Source of the DNA: CAZUDO01 sp964618895
Lineage (GTDB): Bacteria > Desulfobacterota > Binatia > DP-6
Direction: 5' to 3'
NCBI GenBank assembly: GCA_964618895.1
Contig: CAZUDO010000056.1
Coordinates: forward strand, 158,320 to 222,319
DNA: 64,000 nt
Shown: in pieces, positions 43,159 through 51,099 of the stretch
Layout: every line of letters starts with the position of its first letter
Numbering within the stretch: position 1 is the stretch's first letter
Program-made: the position numbers and the translations under genes
The notes under the pieces: model-generated
Seen by the model: the letters and a program-made list of their open reading frames with translations, nothing else
What the model was told of the DNA's origin: nothing
Database searches by the model: none

Positions 43159-44724
43159 CTATCGGCGCTTCGCCGCGACCTTTGCCCGCGTCGGCTGGCG
43201 GGTTCGCTCGCGGGGAGTCGGCGGGCCACTCACGACGCGCGGAGCCGGTGCAGCAGGTACGACGGTCGCCGCGGCTGGCTGGATCGGGTCGGCGGGGTGT
43301 AGGGTGCCTTCGGCTGCCGTCGCGGTCTGCGGGGGCGGTGTCGGAGCGGGCACGCTCGGCGCGGGCGCGGTCTCCGGGCCGGGCAGGATCCGTGCCGGGG
43401 CGACCGGGGACCGTGTGACGGTGCTCGGCGCAGGTGTCAGCGTGTCGCGGCGCAGGAGCGGCCAGCCGAGCACGACCACTATCCCCGCCAGGAGTAGCCC
43501 GGCGGCGATCGGACTCGACGACTGACGCGGCTCGCTCACGCGCAGCAGGACACGGCCGGGGAAGACCGCCTCGCGCTTGCGCCGCCGGAGCGGCAGGCGA
43601 ATGCGCTGCCTGTGCGGCGCGGTCGCCGCGGGGGCCGGCTGCGATGGCGGGGAGGGGGCCGCGGCCGGGCGCGCCGCCGAGACGGCGGCGCGGGGCGGTG
43701 GTGGCGGTGTTGCGATGTCGTTTGCTGACGCGGAAGGGGGCGGTGGTGGTGCTGCCGTCGTGAAGCCTGTCGTGGCGGCGACGGGCCGTAGCCGGGGTGG
43801 TGCCGGGGGCGCGACGACCGCCTCCACTTCGATCGGCGCCGGCGGTTGCGCGCGCTCGACGACCTCAGGTGCAGGCGGGGGCAGGGCCGCCTCCGTCCCG
43901 GACGGTGCGACGCCGGCGCCGACCGCGCGCAGGCAGGCGTCGATCTCTGCCCGTACGTAGCTCATCTTCTGTTGCCGCGCACCCGGCGTCCGGCGCAGCG
44001 CCCGAGCCACCAGCCCCGAGGCGCCGGCCGGGATCATGCGCGTGAAGCGCGGTACGAGCGGGCCCGTCCCGTCGCGCAGGCGGATCTCGATGTCGCGCGG
44101 GATGCCGGTCAAGAACGGCGTACCCTCGAGCAGCTCGAACAGCAGCAAGCCGAGCCCGAACACGTCCGTGCACCCGTCGGCAGCCGCCCCCAACAGGCGC
44201 TCGGGAGCGGTGTACGGCAGCGCGGCGGGCGATCCGTCCCACGGCAGTGTGGCGAGCGCGAACCCGCCGAGCCAGGCCTGCGGCTTGGGGCCGCGGGCGA
44301 GCAGGACGTTGGCGGGGCAGACGCCGCCGTGCACGACGCCGTGCTCGTGCGCGTACGCGAGGGCGTCGGCGAGCTGGCGCGCGACGTGGAGCGCATCTGG
44401 CGGTGCGAGCGGGCCGTCGCGCAGCACCTGTGCCAGCGGCTCGGCATCGACGAGCGCTTCCACGGTGTAGTAGCGATCGTCCTCCTCGACCAGGTCGACC
44501 ACCGGAAGGACATGGTCGTGGCGGAGCGCGCTGGCCTGACGGACCGCGGTCCGGAGCTGCGCCAGGTGGGCGGGCTGCTCGGTCAGGCTCGGCGGCAGCG
44601 CCGTCATGACCAGGAGGGAATCGAGCAGCGTGTGCCGGACGGTGTAGCCGATCTGGCCGCCCGGGCGCGCGCGCTCCTCGAGCACCTCGTACTTGCCGAT
44701 CACCGTGCCTGGGGCGAGTCTCAT
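43159..44724 (-). CDS. Membrane-anchored pseudokinase (Ser/Thr kinase fold, catalytic residues lost)
   Basis: A 521-residue protein. Residues ~1-260 follow the PknB-type kinase layout (GTVIGKYEVLEE, LRHDHVLPVVDLVEEDD, PYTAPERLLGAAADGCTDVF). Core residues are replaced: the VAIK Lys position is Thr (LVMTALPP), the HRDLKPxN loop reads HGGVCPAN (residues 132-139, Asp and Lys gone), and DFG reads GFA. A Pro/Ala-rich linker follows, then one membrane helix (IAAGLLLAGIVVVLGWPLL) and a Pro-rich outer tail. It cannot use the normal phosphotransfer chemistry and is probably a binding or sensing scaffold. ATG 44724 gives the standard kinase N-terminus. Confidence 0.88.
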   Translation of the reverse strand: MRLAPGTVIGKYEVLEERARPGGQIGYTVRHTLLDSLLVMTALPPSLTEQPAHLAQLRTAVRQASALRHDHVLPVVDLVEEDDRYYTVEALVDAEPLAQVLRDGPLAPPDALHVARQLADALAYAHEHGVVHGGVCPANVLLARGPKPQAWLGGFALATLPWDGSPAALPYTAPERLLGAAADGCTDVFGLGLLLFELLEGTPFLTGIPRDIEIRLRDGTGPLVPRFTRMIPAGASGLVARALRRTPGARQQKMSYVRAEIDACLRAVGAGVAPSGTEAALPPPAPEVVERAQPPAPIEVEAVVAPPAPPRLRPVAATTGFTTAAPPPPPSASANDIATPPPPPRAAVSAARPAAAPSPPSQPAPAATAPHRQRIRLPLRRRKREAVFPGRVLLRVSEPRQSSSPIAAGLLLAGIVVVLGWPLLRRDTLTPAPSTVTRSPVAPARILPGPETAPAPSVPAPTPPPQTATAAEGTLHPADPIQPAAATVVPAAPAPRVVSGPPTPRERTRQPTRAKVAAKRR

Positions 44725-44917
44725 GGCAGGTGCATTCCTGGTCGCTGTGTCGTGTGTCGTCCGGACACGGATGCGGGGAGCCTCGGAGAGGGCCAAGAGC
44801 GCAAGACATGTGCCACCGGCATTGACCGGGCGCCGTGCGCCGGCAGGCCCGGAATGCCACGCGTCTGCAACCCGCTGCGGTGGTGCAATGCAGACGCGCG
44901 CGACCGAAAAGTGCGCG

Positions 44918-44946
44918 TTGACCCGCGCGGGCGACGCGTGCTAGCG
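44918..44946 (+). promoter_or_regulatory. Promoter of the RidA stub and downstream molybdoenzyme
   Basis: TTGACC (44918-44923), 17 bp, CTAGCG (44941-44946), then 9 bp to ATG 44956. It is one of the best matches to the recurrent arrangement. Confidence 0.55.
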
Positions 44947-44955
44947 GCCGACGCC

Positions 44956-45141
44956 ATGCCGAACGACATTCGCCTCAGCGTTGTCGAGCGCCACGGCCGA
45001 CGCTGTGCCAGCTCGGGCGCGAAGTGGGAGCCCCTCGGCAACACGATCGCAGTCCCGGGCACGGTCGGCGTCAACGCCGACGGCACCTACGCCGCCTCGG
45101 TGGCCGAGCAGACACGGCGCGCGCTCGCCATCGTTCCGTAG
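44956..45141 (+). pseudogene. 5' stub of a RidA (YjgF/UK114) family gene
   Basis: The frame encodes 61 residues. KWEPLGNTIAVPGTVGVNAD and the following SVAEQTRRALAI match the first half of RidA proteins, which are about 130 residues long and deaminate reactive enamines. The second half, including the catalytic Arg and Glu region, is absent: a stop follows after two non-family residues, and the next gene begins two bases later. The intact promoter upstream now probably drives the molybdoenzyme. Decayed gene by deletion is the most likely reading. Confidence 0.72.
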
Positions 45142-45143
45142 CC

Positions 45144-47384
45144 ATGGCGAGCGACGAGCGCACCGCCATTCACACCTGCCCCCTGTGCGAGGCCACCTGC
45201 GGTCTCGTCATCCGCACACGCGGCCGCGAGGTGCTCGGCATCCGCGGCGACGACGACGACGTGTTCAGCCACGGCTTCCTGTGCCCCAAGGCCTACGCGC
45301 TGAAGGAACTCGACGCCGACCCCGACCGCCTGCGCACGCCGCTGGTGCGGCGCGACGGCGCGTTGGTGCCGGCGACCTGGGACGAGGCGTTCGCGGAGAT
45401 CGAACGCCGCCTGACCCCCATCCTGCGCGACCACGGCCGGAGCGCCGTCGGCGTCTATCTGGGCAACCCGAGCGCGCACAACATGGCGCTGGCGCTCTAC
45501 GGGCAGGTGTTCCTGCGCGCGCTCGGCACGCGCAACGTGTTCTCGGCCAGCACCGTCGACCAGATGCCGAAGCAGCTCGCTGCCGGCTTCATGTTCGGTA
45601 CCGGGCTCAGCATTCCGGTGCCGGACGTCGATCGGACCGAGTACCTGATCATCCTGGGCGCCAACCCGTTGGTCTCGAACGGCAGCCTGCTGACGGCGCC
45701 GGACCTGCCCGGGCGGCTGCGCGCCATTCGGCAACGGGGCGGCCGGATCGTCGTGATCGACCCGCGCCGTACGCGCACGGCGACCGAGGCGAGCGAGCAT
45801 CACTTCATCCGTCCGGGCACGGATGCGTTCTTCCTGTTTGCTGTCGTGCATGCGCTCTTCGCCGAGGGGCTGGTGCGGCCGGGGCGCCTGGCGGAGCACC
45901 TGCAGGGCCTGGCGGACGTGGAGCGCCTGGCGGAGCCGTTCGCACCCGAGGTCGTGGCCGCGCGGACGGGGATCGACGCCGCGGTGATCCGCCGGCTGGC
46001 GCGCGAGCTCGCTGCCGCGCCGCGGGCAGCCGTGTACGCGCGCATCGGCACGACGACCCAGGAGTTCGGCACACTCGCAAGCTGGCTGGTGGATGTGGTC
46101 AACGTGCTCACCGGCCACCTCGACGCCCCCGGCGGTGCGATGTTCACGCGCCCCGCCACCGGGGCGTCGCACACCCGCGGCACGCCCGGCCGCGGCAAGG
46201 GGCTCCGCATCGGCCGGTCGCGGAGCCGCGTGCGCCAGCTACCCGAGGTGCTGGGCGAGCTGCCGGCGGCCTGCCTGGCGGAAGAGATCGAGACCCCGGG
46301 CGATGGCCAGATCCGCGCCCTGGTCACCATCGCCGGCAATCCCGTGCTGAGCACGCCGAACGGCGCGCGGCTCGACCGCGCGCTGGCCGGGCTCGAGTTC
46401 ATGGTGAGCCTCGACATCTACCTGAACGAGACCACCCGCCACGCCGACGTGATCCTGCCCGGCCTGTCGGCGCTCGAAGCGTCGCACTACGACGTGATCC
46501 TGCGCCAGCTCGCGGTACGCAACGTCGCCACCTACTCGGCGCCGGTGTTCCCCGTGTCCGACGGGCAGCGGCCGGAGTGGGACACGCTGCTCCGCCTGGC
46601 GGCCATCGTGAGCGGGCAGGGCGCCGGTGCCGACCCGGCCATGGTCGACGACTTCGTCCTCCGCCAGCGGCTCGACCACGAGGTGACGACCCCCGGCTCG
46701 CCCATCGCCGGCCGCCATCCGGACGAGATCCTGGCGGCGCTCGCACCGCGCCGCGGCCCCGAGCGTCTGCTCGCCCTGATGTTGCGGACGGGCCCGTACG
46801 GCGACGGCTTCGGCGCCCGTCCGGACGGGCTCTCGCTGGCGGTGCTGGAGGCCAACCCCCACGGCGTCGACCTGGGGGCGCTCGCGTCGCGCATCCCGGA
46901 GGTCCTGCGCACGCCCTCGGGCAAGATCGAGCTGGCGCCCGAGCCGCTGGTGGCGGACGTGCCCCGCTTGCGCACCGCGCTCGACCGCCCGGCGGATGCC
47001 ATGGTGCTGATCGGCCGGCGCGACCTGCGCTCGAACAACTCGTGGATGCACAACCTGCCCGTGCTGGTGAAGGGCGATCCGCGCTGCACGCTGCAGGTCC
47101 ACCCCGCGGATGCGGCCCGGCTCGGGCTGACGGACGGCGGCCGGGCGCAGGTCACGTCGCGTGCCGGCACGCTGGCGGCGCCGGTCGAGGTGACCGATGC
47201 CGTCATGCCGGGCGTCGTGAGCCTGCCGCACGGGTGGGGACACGACGCGCCCGGCAGCCGCCTCGCGGTGGCGGCGGCGCACGCCGGCGTGAACGTCAAC
47301 CTGCTGGCCGACGAGCAGGCGCTCGACGCGGTGTCGGGCAACGCGGTGCTGTGCGGCATCCCGGTGGCCCTCGCCCCGGCGTGA
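45144..47384 (+). CDS. Molybdopterin-dependent oxidoreductase (DMSO-reductase superfamily)
   Basis: A 746-residue catalytic subunit. An N-terminal 4Fe-4S site is formed by CPLCEATCGL and a later Cys in GFLCPKAYAL. Next come the molybdopterin-binding body (YLIILGANPLVSNGSLL, IVVIDPRRTRTATEAS) and the C-terminal molydopterin-dinucleotide domain (RRDLRSNNSWMHNLP, VSLPHGWGHD). Such enzymes act on formate, acetylene, hydroxyls or nitrogen oxides; the substrate is not clear. There is no signal peptide, and no small subunit is nearby. ATG 45144 lies two bases after the RidA stub stop. Confidence 0.9.
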   Translation: MASDERTAIHTCPLCEATCGLVIRTRGREVLGIRGDDDDVFSHGFLCPKAYALKELDADPDRLRTPLVRRDGALVPATWDEAFAEIERRLTPILRDHGRSAVGVYLGNPSAHNMALALYGQVFLRALGTRNVFSASTVDQMPKQLAAGFMFGTGLSIPVPDVDRTEYLIILGANPLVSNGSLLTAPDLPGRLRAIRQRGGRIVVIDPRRTRTATEASEHHFIRPGTDAFFLFAVVHALFAEGLVRPGRLAEHLQGLADVERLAEPFAPEVVAARTGIDAAVIRRLARELAAAPRAAVYARIGTTTQEFGTLASWLVDVVNVLTGHLDAPGGAMFTRPATGASHTRGTPGRGKGLRIGRSRSRVRQLPEVLGELPAACLAEEIETPGDGQIRALVTIAGNPVLSTPNGARLDRALAGLEFMVSLDIYLNETTRHADVILPGLSALEASHYDVILRQLAVRNVATYSAPVFPVSDGQRPEWDTLLRLAAIVSGQGAGADPAMVDDFVLRQRLDHEVTTPGSPIAGRHPDEILAALAPRRGPERLLALMLRTGPYGDGFGARPDGLSLAVLEANPHGVDLGALASRIPEVLRTPSGKIELAPEPLVADVPRLRTALDRPADAMVLIGRRDLRSNNSWMHNLPVLVKGDPRCTLQVHPADAARLGLTDGGRAQVTSRAGTLAAPVEVTDAVMPGVVSLPHGWGHDAPGSRLAVAAAHAGVNVNLLADEQALDAVSGNAVLCGIPVALAPA

Positions 47385-47550
47385 TCCACGCCGGGAATGG
47401 GTGTGAGATCGTGGGCCTGAGGTCGCAGCGAACCGTGCGCAGCTGCCGGAGGGGCAGATCGGTCATGTCGGGGAGTCCGCCGTCCGGGCGCTCTCCATGG
47501 CACATGACGTGCTTCTGAAGCGCCATCCCACCCGGACTGACGGAGGACGC

Positions 47551-48276
47551 ATGCGTGTGACGTTGTTCGCGACGACCCTTGCTCTGCTGCTGGCGCGTCT
47601 TGGCGCGGCGCAGACGGCCTGCATCACGGATCCCGAGTGCGTCGATGCGGACGTGTGCAACGGCGCCGAGACCTGCGCCGCCGGCTTCTGCCAGGCCGGG
47701 ACGCCGCTGTCCTGCGACGACGGCATCGCCGGCACCGCCGACACCTGCGACGCGGTCGACGGCTGCCGCCACGGCGCCCCGATTCCGGGCAAGCGCCTGG
47801 CGCTCCGGGCCGCGCCGACCAATCCACTCAAGCAGGCGCTCAAGTTCGTGACCCGGAGCTCGATCACGGTGAGCAACCCGCCCTTCAGCGGCGGACCGAG
47901 CGACCCGGTGCAGCACGGCGGCAGCCTGCGCCTGCGCGCCGTCAGTGGGGAGTTCGATCAGACGTACCCGCTGCCGGCCTCCAACTGGTTTTACCTCGGA
48001 AACGACGCGGTGGCCAATCGCGGCTTCTGGTACAAGGACCGCGATCAGACGCTCGGACCGATCCGCTTCCTGGTGATCCGCGACGGGGTGATGGCCCGTG
48101 TCTTCGGCACCGGGCCGGGGCTCGGTGTCACGCTGGCGCAGGATCCGCAGGCGATCGACGCGGTGCTCACCATCGGCGCGACCAGCTACTGCATGCAGTT
48201 CGGCGGTGTGACCTCGTACGTCCAGGATCTCCGCTTCCGCGGGAAGGACGCCCCGGCGCCCGTCGCCTGTCCCTGA
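47551..48276 (+). CDS. Secreted Cys-rich protein with YC-FGG C-terminal domain
   Basis: A 241-residue protein. A signal peptide (VTLFATTLALLLARLGAAQ) is followed by about 60 residues of Cys repeats (DPECVDADVCNGAETC, TADTCDAVDGCRHG). The remaining ~160 residues are a Cys-poor beta-rich domain beginning GKRLALRAAP and ending with YCMQFGG and a final CP. This C-terminal domain differs from that of the two large repeat proteins but has the same logic: Cys repeats plus one terminal domain. A GGAGG site precedes ATG 47551. Function is unknown; extracellular location is inferred. Confidence 0.8.
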   Translation: MRVTLFATTLALLLARLGAAQTACITDPECVDADVCNGAETCAAGFCQAGTPLSCDDGIAGTADTCDAVDGCRHGAPIPGKRLALRAAPTNPLKQALKFVTRSSITVSNPPFSGGPSDPVQHGGSLRLRAVSGEFDQTYPLPASNWFYLGNDAVANRGFWYKDRDQTLGPIRFLVIRDGVMARVFGTGPGLGVTLAQDPQAIDAVLTIGATSYCMQFGGVTSYVQDLRFRGKDAPAPVACP

Positions 48277-48306
48277 TGCGGAACGCCCGCCGTCGCGCCG
48301 GGCGCG

Positions 48307-48335
48307 TTGACCCCTGACGCGACCCGGTGCTAACC
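48307..48335 (+). promoter_or_regulatory. Promoter of the oxidoreductase gamma stub
   Basis: TTGACC (48307-48312), 17 bp, CTAACC (48330-48335), then 9 bp to ATG 48345. Confidence 0.5.
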
Positions 48336-48344
48336 CGCGCGCCG

Positions 48345-48527
48345 ATGGAGCACGCCGTCATCATGACGGGCCTCGGCGGCCAGGGCGTCCAGCTCATGGC
48401 CAAGCTGCTCGCCCAGGCGGGCATGCGCGAGGGGCGCGAGGTCATGATGTTCGGCCTCTTCATGGGGACGATCCGTGGCGGCTCGAGCGAGCAGCCGGCG
48501 GTGGGGTTGCCCCGCGCGTGGGCCTGA
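48345..48527 (+). pseudogene. 5' stub of a 2-oxoacid:acceptor oxidoreductase gamma subunit
   Basis: The frame encodes 60 residues. EHAVIMTGLGGQGVQLMAKL and MMFGLFMGTIRGGSSE match the N-terminus of the gamma (KorC/VorC-type) subunit, which is about 180 residues. Homology breaks after GGSSE and a stop follows within 12 codons. Remains of the delta and beta subunits lie at 61245-62054. The intact promoter remains. No start downstream continues the family sequence in another frame. A deletion remnant is most likely. Confidence 0.78.
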
Positions 48528-48605
48528 GGGGCGCGATCGCCGGTGCTTGCATTTATGCACCTGGCACATAGTACTTCTGGTGGCCGTGTCAGCCGTCGTG
48601 GCGCC

Positions 48606-49040
48606 TCAGCATGCGGGTTCGTCGGAGAGGAGCTGCGCCATCGTCGTCGCAAAGCGGTCGAGGTCGATCACGTCCTCGTACAGCGCCCGGGCGACGCGAT
48701 CGAGATCCAATGCGCCATACTGGTGGGCAATCACGTTACGGAAGCCCCCCCACCGCTCCATCCGTTCAGCCAGAGTGGCGTCGATCACCCCGGCCTGGCC
48801 GAGCACACGAAAGACCTCCCGATACGCCGATGGGACCGCCAGCCCCCGTTCGGCGATCACATGCTGGCCGAGGTCGATGCAGCATTGGACGGCGCGATAG
48901 AGGGCGAACAGCACCATGTTCTGGGTGTCGATCTCGGCGAGAAGCCGATCGCGCGGGATGGTCGCGCGGTAGCGAGCGAGCACCAGCAACGCCTGGCGTA
49001 CCTCCTCGAGCAGCGACAAGAACCGTTCGACGTCACTCAC
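48606..49040 (-). CDS. hepT: HepT-like (DUF86) RNase toxin
   Basis: A 144-residue helical HEPN-family protein. The RNase motif RxxxxHxY is intact in FRNVIAHQYGALD. HepT proteins cleave RNA and are silenced by a paired minimal nucleotidyltransferase that AMPylates them. Its start overlaps the nucleotidyltransferase end by eight bases, giving the antitoxin-first order usual for MntA-HepT. No frameshift is visible, so the pair may be active. Confidence 0.88.
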   Translation of the reverse strand: MSDVERFLSLLEEVRQALLVLARYRATIPRDRLLAEIDTQNMVLFALYRAVQCCIDLGQHVIAERGLAVPSAYREVFRVLGQAGVIDATLAERMERWGGFRNVIAHQYGALDLDRVARALYEDVIDLDRFATTMAQLLSDEPAC

Positions 49041-49440
49041 GGGCCATCCGACGTATCGACGCCTCCAGCGCGCGCCGGTAGAACGGGAGGAAATCGAGTG
49101 CGCGCGGAATCGTCTCGGAGCTGAAGCGGACGAGCGCGCGGCGGTCGGCGACGTGCGCCGGCCTCCCGTCGCGGAGCACGCGGTGCTGGAGGACGAGCGG
49201 GAGCGACCGCAGGTCCTTCACGTCGACGCCGAGCCGGGTGGCGCGGAGCGCATGCTCGAGGTCCGCGGCGATCCGTTCGCCGCGATCGGTGCGTAGGCGG
49301 AGCGGGACGGCGTCGTCCCACAAGAGTGCCAGGTCTACGTCCCCGGGATCGGGGCGCGTCAGCGCGCTGCCGAACACGATCGCCGCCTGCAGGCCCTCGA
49401 CGCCCTGACACGCGGCGGCAACCGTCGTGAGCAGATCCAC
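49033..49440 (-). CDS. mntA: MntA-like minimal nucleotidyltransferase antitoxin
   Basis: A 135-residue protein with the polymerase-beta-like motif FGSALTRPDPGDVDLALLWD, that is GS followed by the paired Asp residues. Such antitoxins inactivate HepT by adding AMP to the Tyr of its RNase motif. GTG 49440 is chosen because it begins the usual VDLLTTV helix and lies 7 bases after a promoter-like GTATCC; the longer frame adds only Arg/Pro residues. It overlaps HepT by eight bases. Confidence 0.87.
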   Translation of the reverse strand: MDLLTTVAAACQGVEGLQAAIVFGSALTRPDPGDVDLALLWDDAVPLRLRTDRGERIAADLEHALRATRLGVDVKDLRSLPLVLQHRVLRDGRPAHVADRRALVRFSSETIPRALDFLPFYRRALEASIRRMARE

Positions 49441-49447
49441 GGGCGGA

Positions 49448-49476
49448 GGATACCTTTCGCGTCTCCAACGCCGCAA
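49448..49476 (-). promoter_or_regulatory. Promoter of the MntA-HepT locus
   Basis: Reading leftward: TTGCGG (complement of 49471-49476), 17 bp, GTATCC (complement of 49448-49453), then 7 bp to GTG 49440. It supports the GTG start. Confidence 0.42.
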
Positions 49477-49528
49477 GCAGAGGCGCCCGCGTGTGTCCGG
49501 GGGCGTGGGTGGGATAGCGTGCTCGCCC

Positions 49529-49557
49529 TTGACCGGCGCCGAAGCGCGCCGCTAGGG
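49529..49557 (+). promoter_or_regulatory. Promoter of the second luciferase-like gene
   Basis: TTGACC (49529-49534), 17 bp, CTAGGG (49552-49557), then 7 bp to ATG 49565. There is no ribosome site between. It is the clearest leaderless-type promoter here. Confidence 0.55.
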
Positions 49558-49564
49558 TCCGGCG

Positions 49565-50785
49565 ATGCAATTCGGCGTCTTCTACGAGCACCAGCTTCCC
49601 CGCCCCTGGACCGAGGACAGCGAGCGCCGCCTGATCCACGAGGCGCTCGAGCAGGTCGAGCTGGCCGACCGCCTCGGCATCGAGTTCGCGTGGGAGGTGG
49701 AGCACCACTTCCTGGAGGAGTACTCGCACTCCTCGGCGCCCGAGGTCTTTCTCGCCGCCGCCAGCCAGCGCACGAAGCACATCCGTCTCGGGCACGGCAT
49801 CGTGCTCATGCCGCCGGCCTACAACCATCCGGCGCGCGTCGCCGAGCGCATCGCCATGCTGGACCTGGTCTCCAACGGCCGTGTCGAGTTCGGCACCGGC
49901 GAGTCGGCGTCGCGCATGGAGCTGGAAGGCTTCGGCATCGCCCCGTACGCCAAGAAGGCGATGTGGGAAGAGGCGGTGGCGGAGGTGGCGCTCATGCTGT
50001 CGCGGAGCCCGTACCCGGGGCACACGGGGCCACACTTCACCATGCCGCCGCGCGACGTGCTGCCAAAACCGGTGCAGAAACCGCACCCGCCCATGTGGCT
50101 CGCGTGCTCCAACCGCCAGATGATCCACCGCGCCGCCGAGCTGGGCCTGGGGGCGCTCACGTTCGCCTTCGTCGACGTGTCGGAGGCCAAACACTGGGTG
50201 GCCGACTACTACGAAACCTTCAAGACGTCGTGCACGCCCATCGCCCAGGCCGTCAACCCGAACATCGCCATGGTGACCGGCTTCAGTATCCATCCCGACG
50301 GCGACGAGGCGCGGCGGCGTGGGCTCGAGGGGTTCCAGTTCTTCGGGTACGCGCTGGCGCACTACTACCTCTTCGGCGCGCACACGCCGGGCCAGACCAG
50401 CATCTGGGAGAGCTTCCGGAACACGCCCATCCCCATGCCCGGCGGCTCGGCCGGCATCGGCACGCCGGCCGAGGTGCGGGAGCAACTGCGCGAGTTCGAG
50501 GCGGCCGGGGTCGACCAGGCGATCTTCATCCAGCAGGGCGGCAACAACCGCCACGAGCACATCTGTCAGGCGCTCGAGCTGTTCGCGGCCGAGGTACGGC
50601 CGGAGTTCGCGGAGCGGCACGCTGCCAGGGCCCGGGCCAAGGCGGACGCGCTGGCGCCGTACGTCGAGGCGGCGTTGGGACGGCGGCGGGTGGTGGCGGC
50701 ACCGGCGGAGCTGCCGCTGGTGACGGCGTACGGGCGCGACGTGCTGTCGGGGCAGTCGCACTACGGGGACAAGGGGCGGGAGTGA
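49565..50785 (+). CDS. LLM-class flavin-dependent oxidoreductase (second copy)
   Basis: A 406-residue luciferase-like enzyme, a paralogue of the one at 2329. Shared blocks are EHHFLEEYSHSSAPEVFLA, NHPARVAERIAMLD and GRVEFGTG. The C-terminal 30-40 residues are extra. It is a predicted FMN- or F420-dependent oxidoreductase of unknown substrate. Its stop overlaps the DUF485 start (GTGA), so it is coupled to a DUF485/ActP-type transporter, which suggests that the transporter imports its substrate, perhaps a short organic acid. Confidence 0.9.
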   Translation: MQFGVFYEHQLPRPWTEDSERRLIHEALEQVELADRLGIEFAWEVEHHFLEEYSHSSAPEVFLAAASQRTKHIRLGHGIVLMPPAYNHPARVAERIAMLDLVSNGRVEFGTGESASRMELEGFGIAPYAKKAMWEEAVAEVALMLSRSPYPGHTGPHFTMPPRDVLPKPVQKPHPPMWLACSNRQMIHRAAELGLGALTFAFVDVSEAKHWVADYYETFKTSCTPIAQAVNPNIAMVTGFSIHPDGDEARRRGLEGFQFFGYALAHYYLFGAHTPGQTSIWESFRNTPIPMPGGSAGIGTPAEVREQLREFEAAGVDQAIFIQQGGNNRHEHICQALELFAAEVRPEFAERHAARARAKADALAPYVEAALGRRRVVAAPAELPLVTAYGRDVLSGQSHYGDKGRE

Positions 50786-51099
50786 GGGAGCTGCTGGACG
50801 ATCCGGAGTTCCGCACCATGGCCCGCGCGAAAGACCGCGTCGCGCTCGTGCTGACCCTGCTCACGCTCGCGGTCTACTTCGGGTTCGTCTTCCTGCTCGC
50901 CTTCCGGAAGGACGTCTTCGCGATCCGGATCACCGCCAACGTCCCGGCCGGCATCCCGATTGGCGTCGGCGTGATTGTCGCCTCGTGCGCGTTTACGGGA
51001 GTGTACGTGTGGTGGGCCAATGGCCGCTACGACGCGATGGTCCGGACCCTCCAGCGCCGGGCGCGCGAGCTCGCGCGGAGCCATCGTGCCGGCGGCTGA
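50782..51099 (+). CDS. DUF485 membrane protein
   Basis: A 105-residue protein with two membrane helices (LVLTLLTLAVYFGFVFLLAF and GVGVIVASCAFTGVYVWW) and a charged C-terminus. DUF485 proteins (YjcH-like) are encoded directly before ActP-type acetate symporters and are thought to assist them. GTG 50782 overlaps the oxidoreductase stop, and its end overlaps the symporter start by 14 bases. Confidence 0.88.
   Translation: MRELLDDPEFRTMARAKDRVALVLTLLTLAVYFGFVFLLAFRKDVFAIRITANVPAGIPIGVGVIVASCAFTGVYVWWANGRYDAMVRTLQRRARELARSHRAGG

Noticed and set aside
43846..45141. 431-codon plus-strand frame covering the RidA stub
   Set aside because: All but the last 61 codons are antisense to the pseudokinase; only the part from 44956 shows family similarity.
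48345..48527. Short gamma-subunit-like frame considered as an intact small protein
   Set aside because: Homology is only to the first third of the family and breaks off abruptly; related subunits in the window are also ruined.
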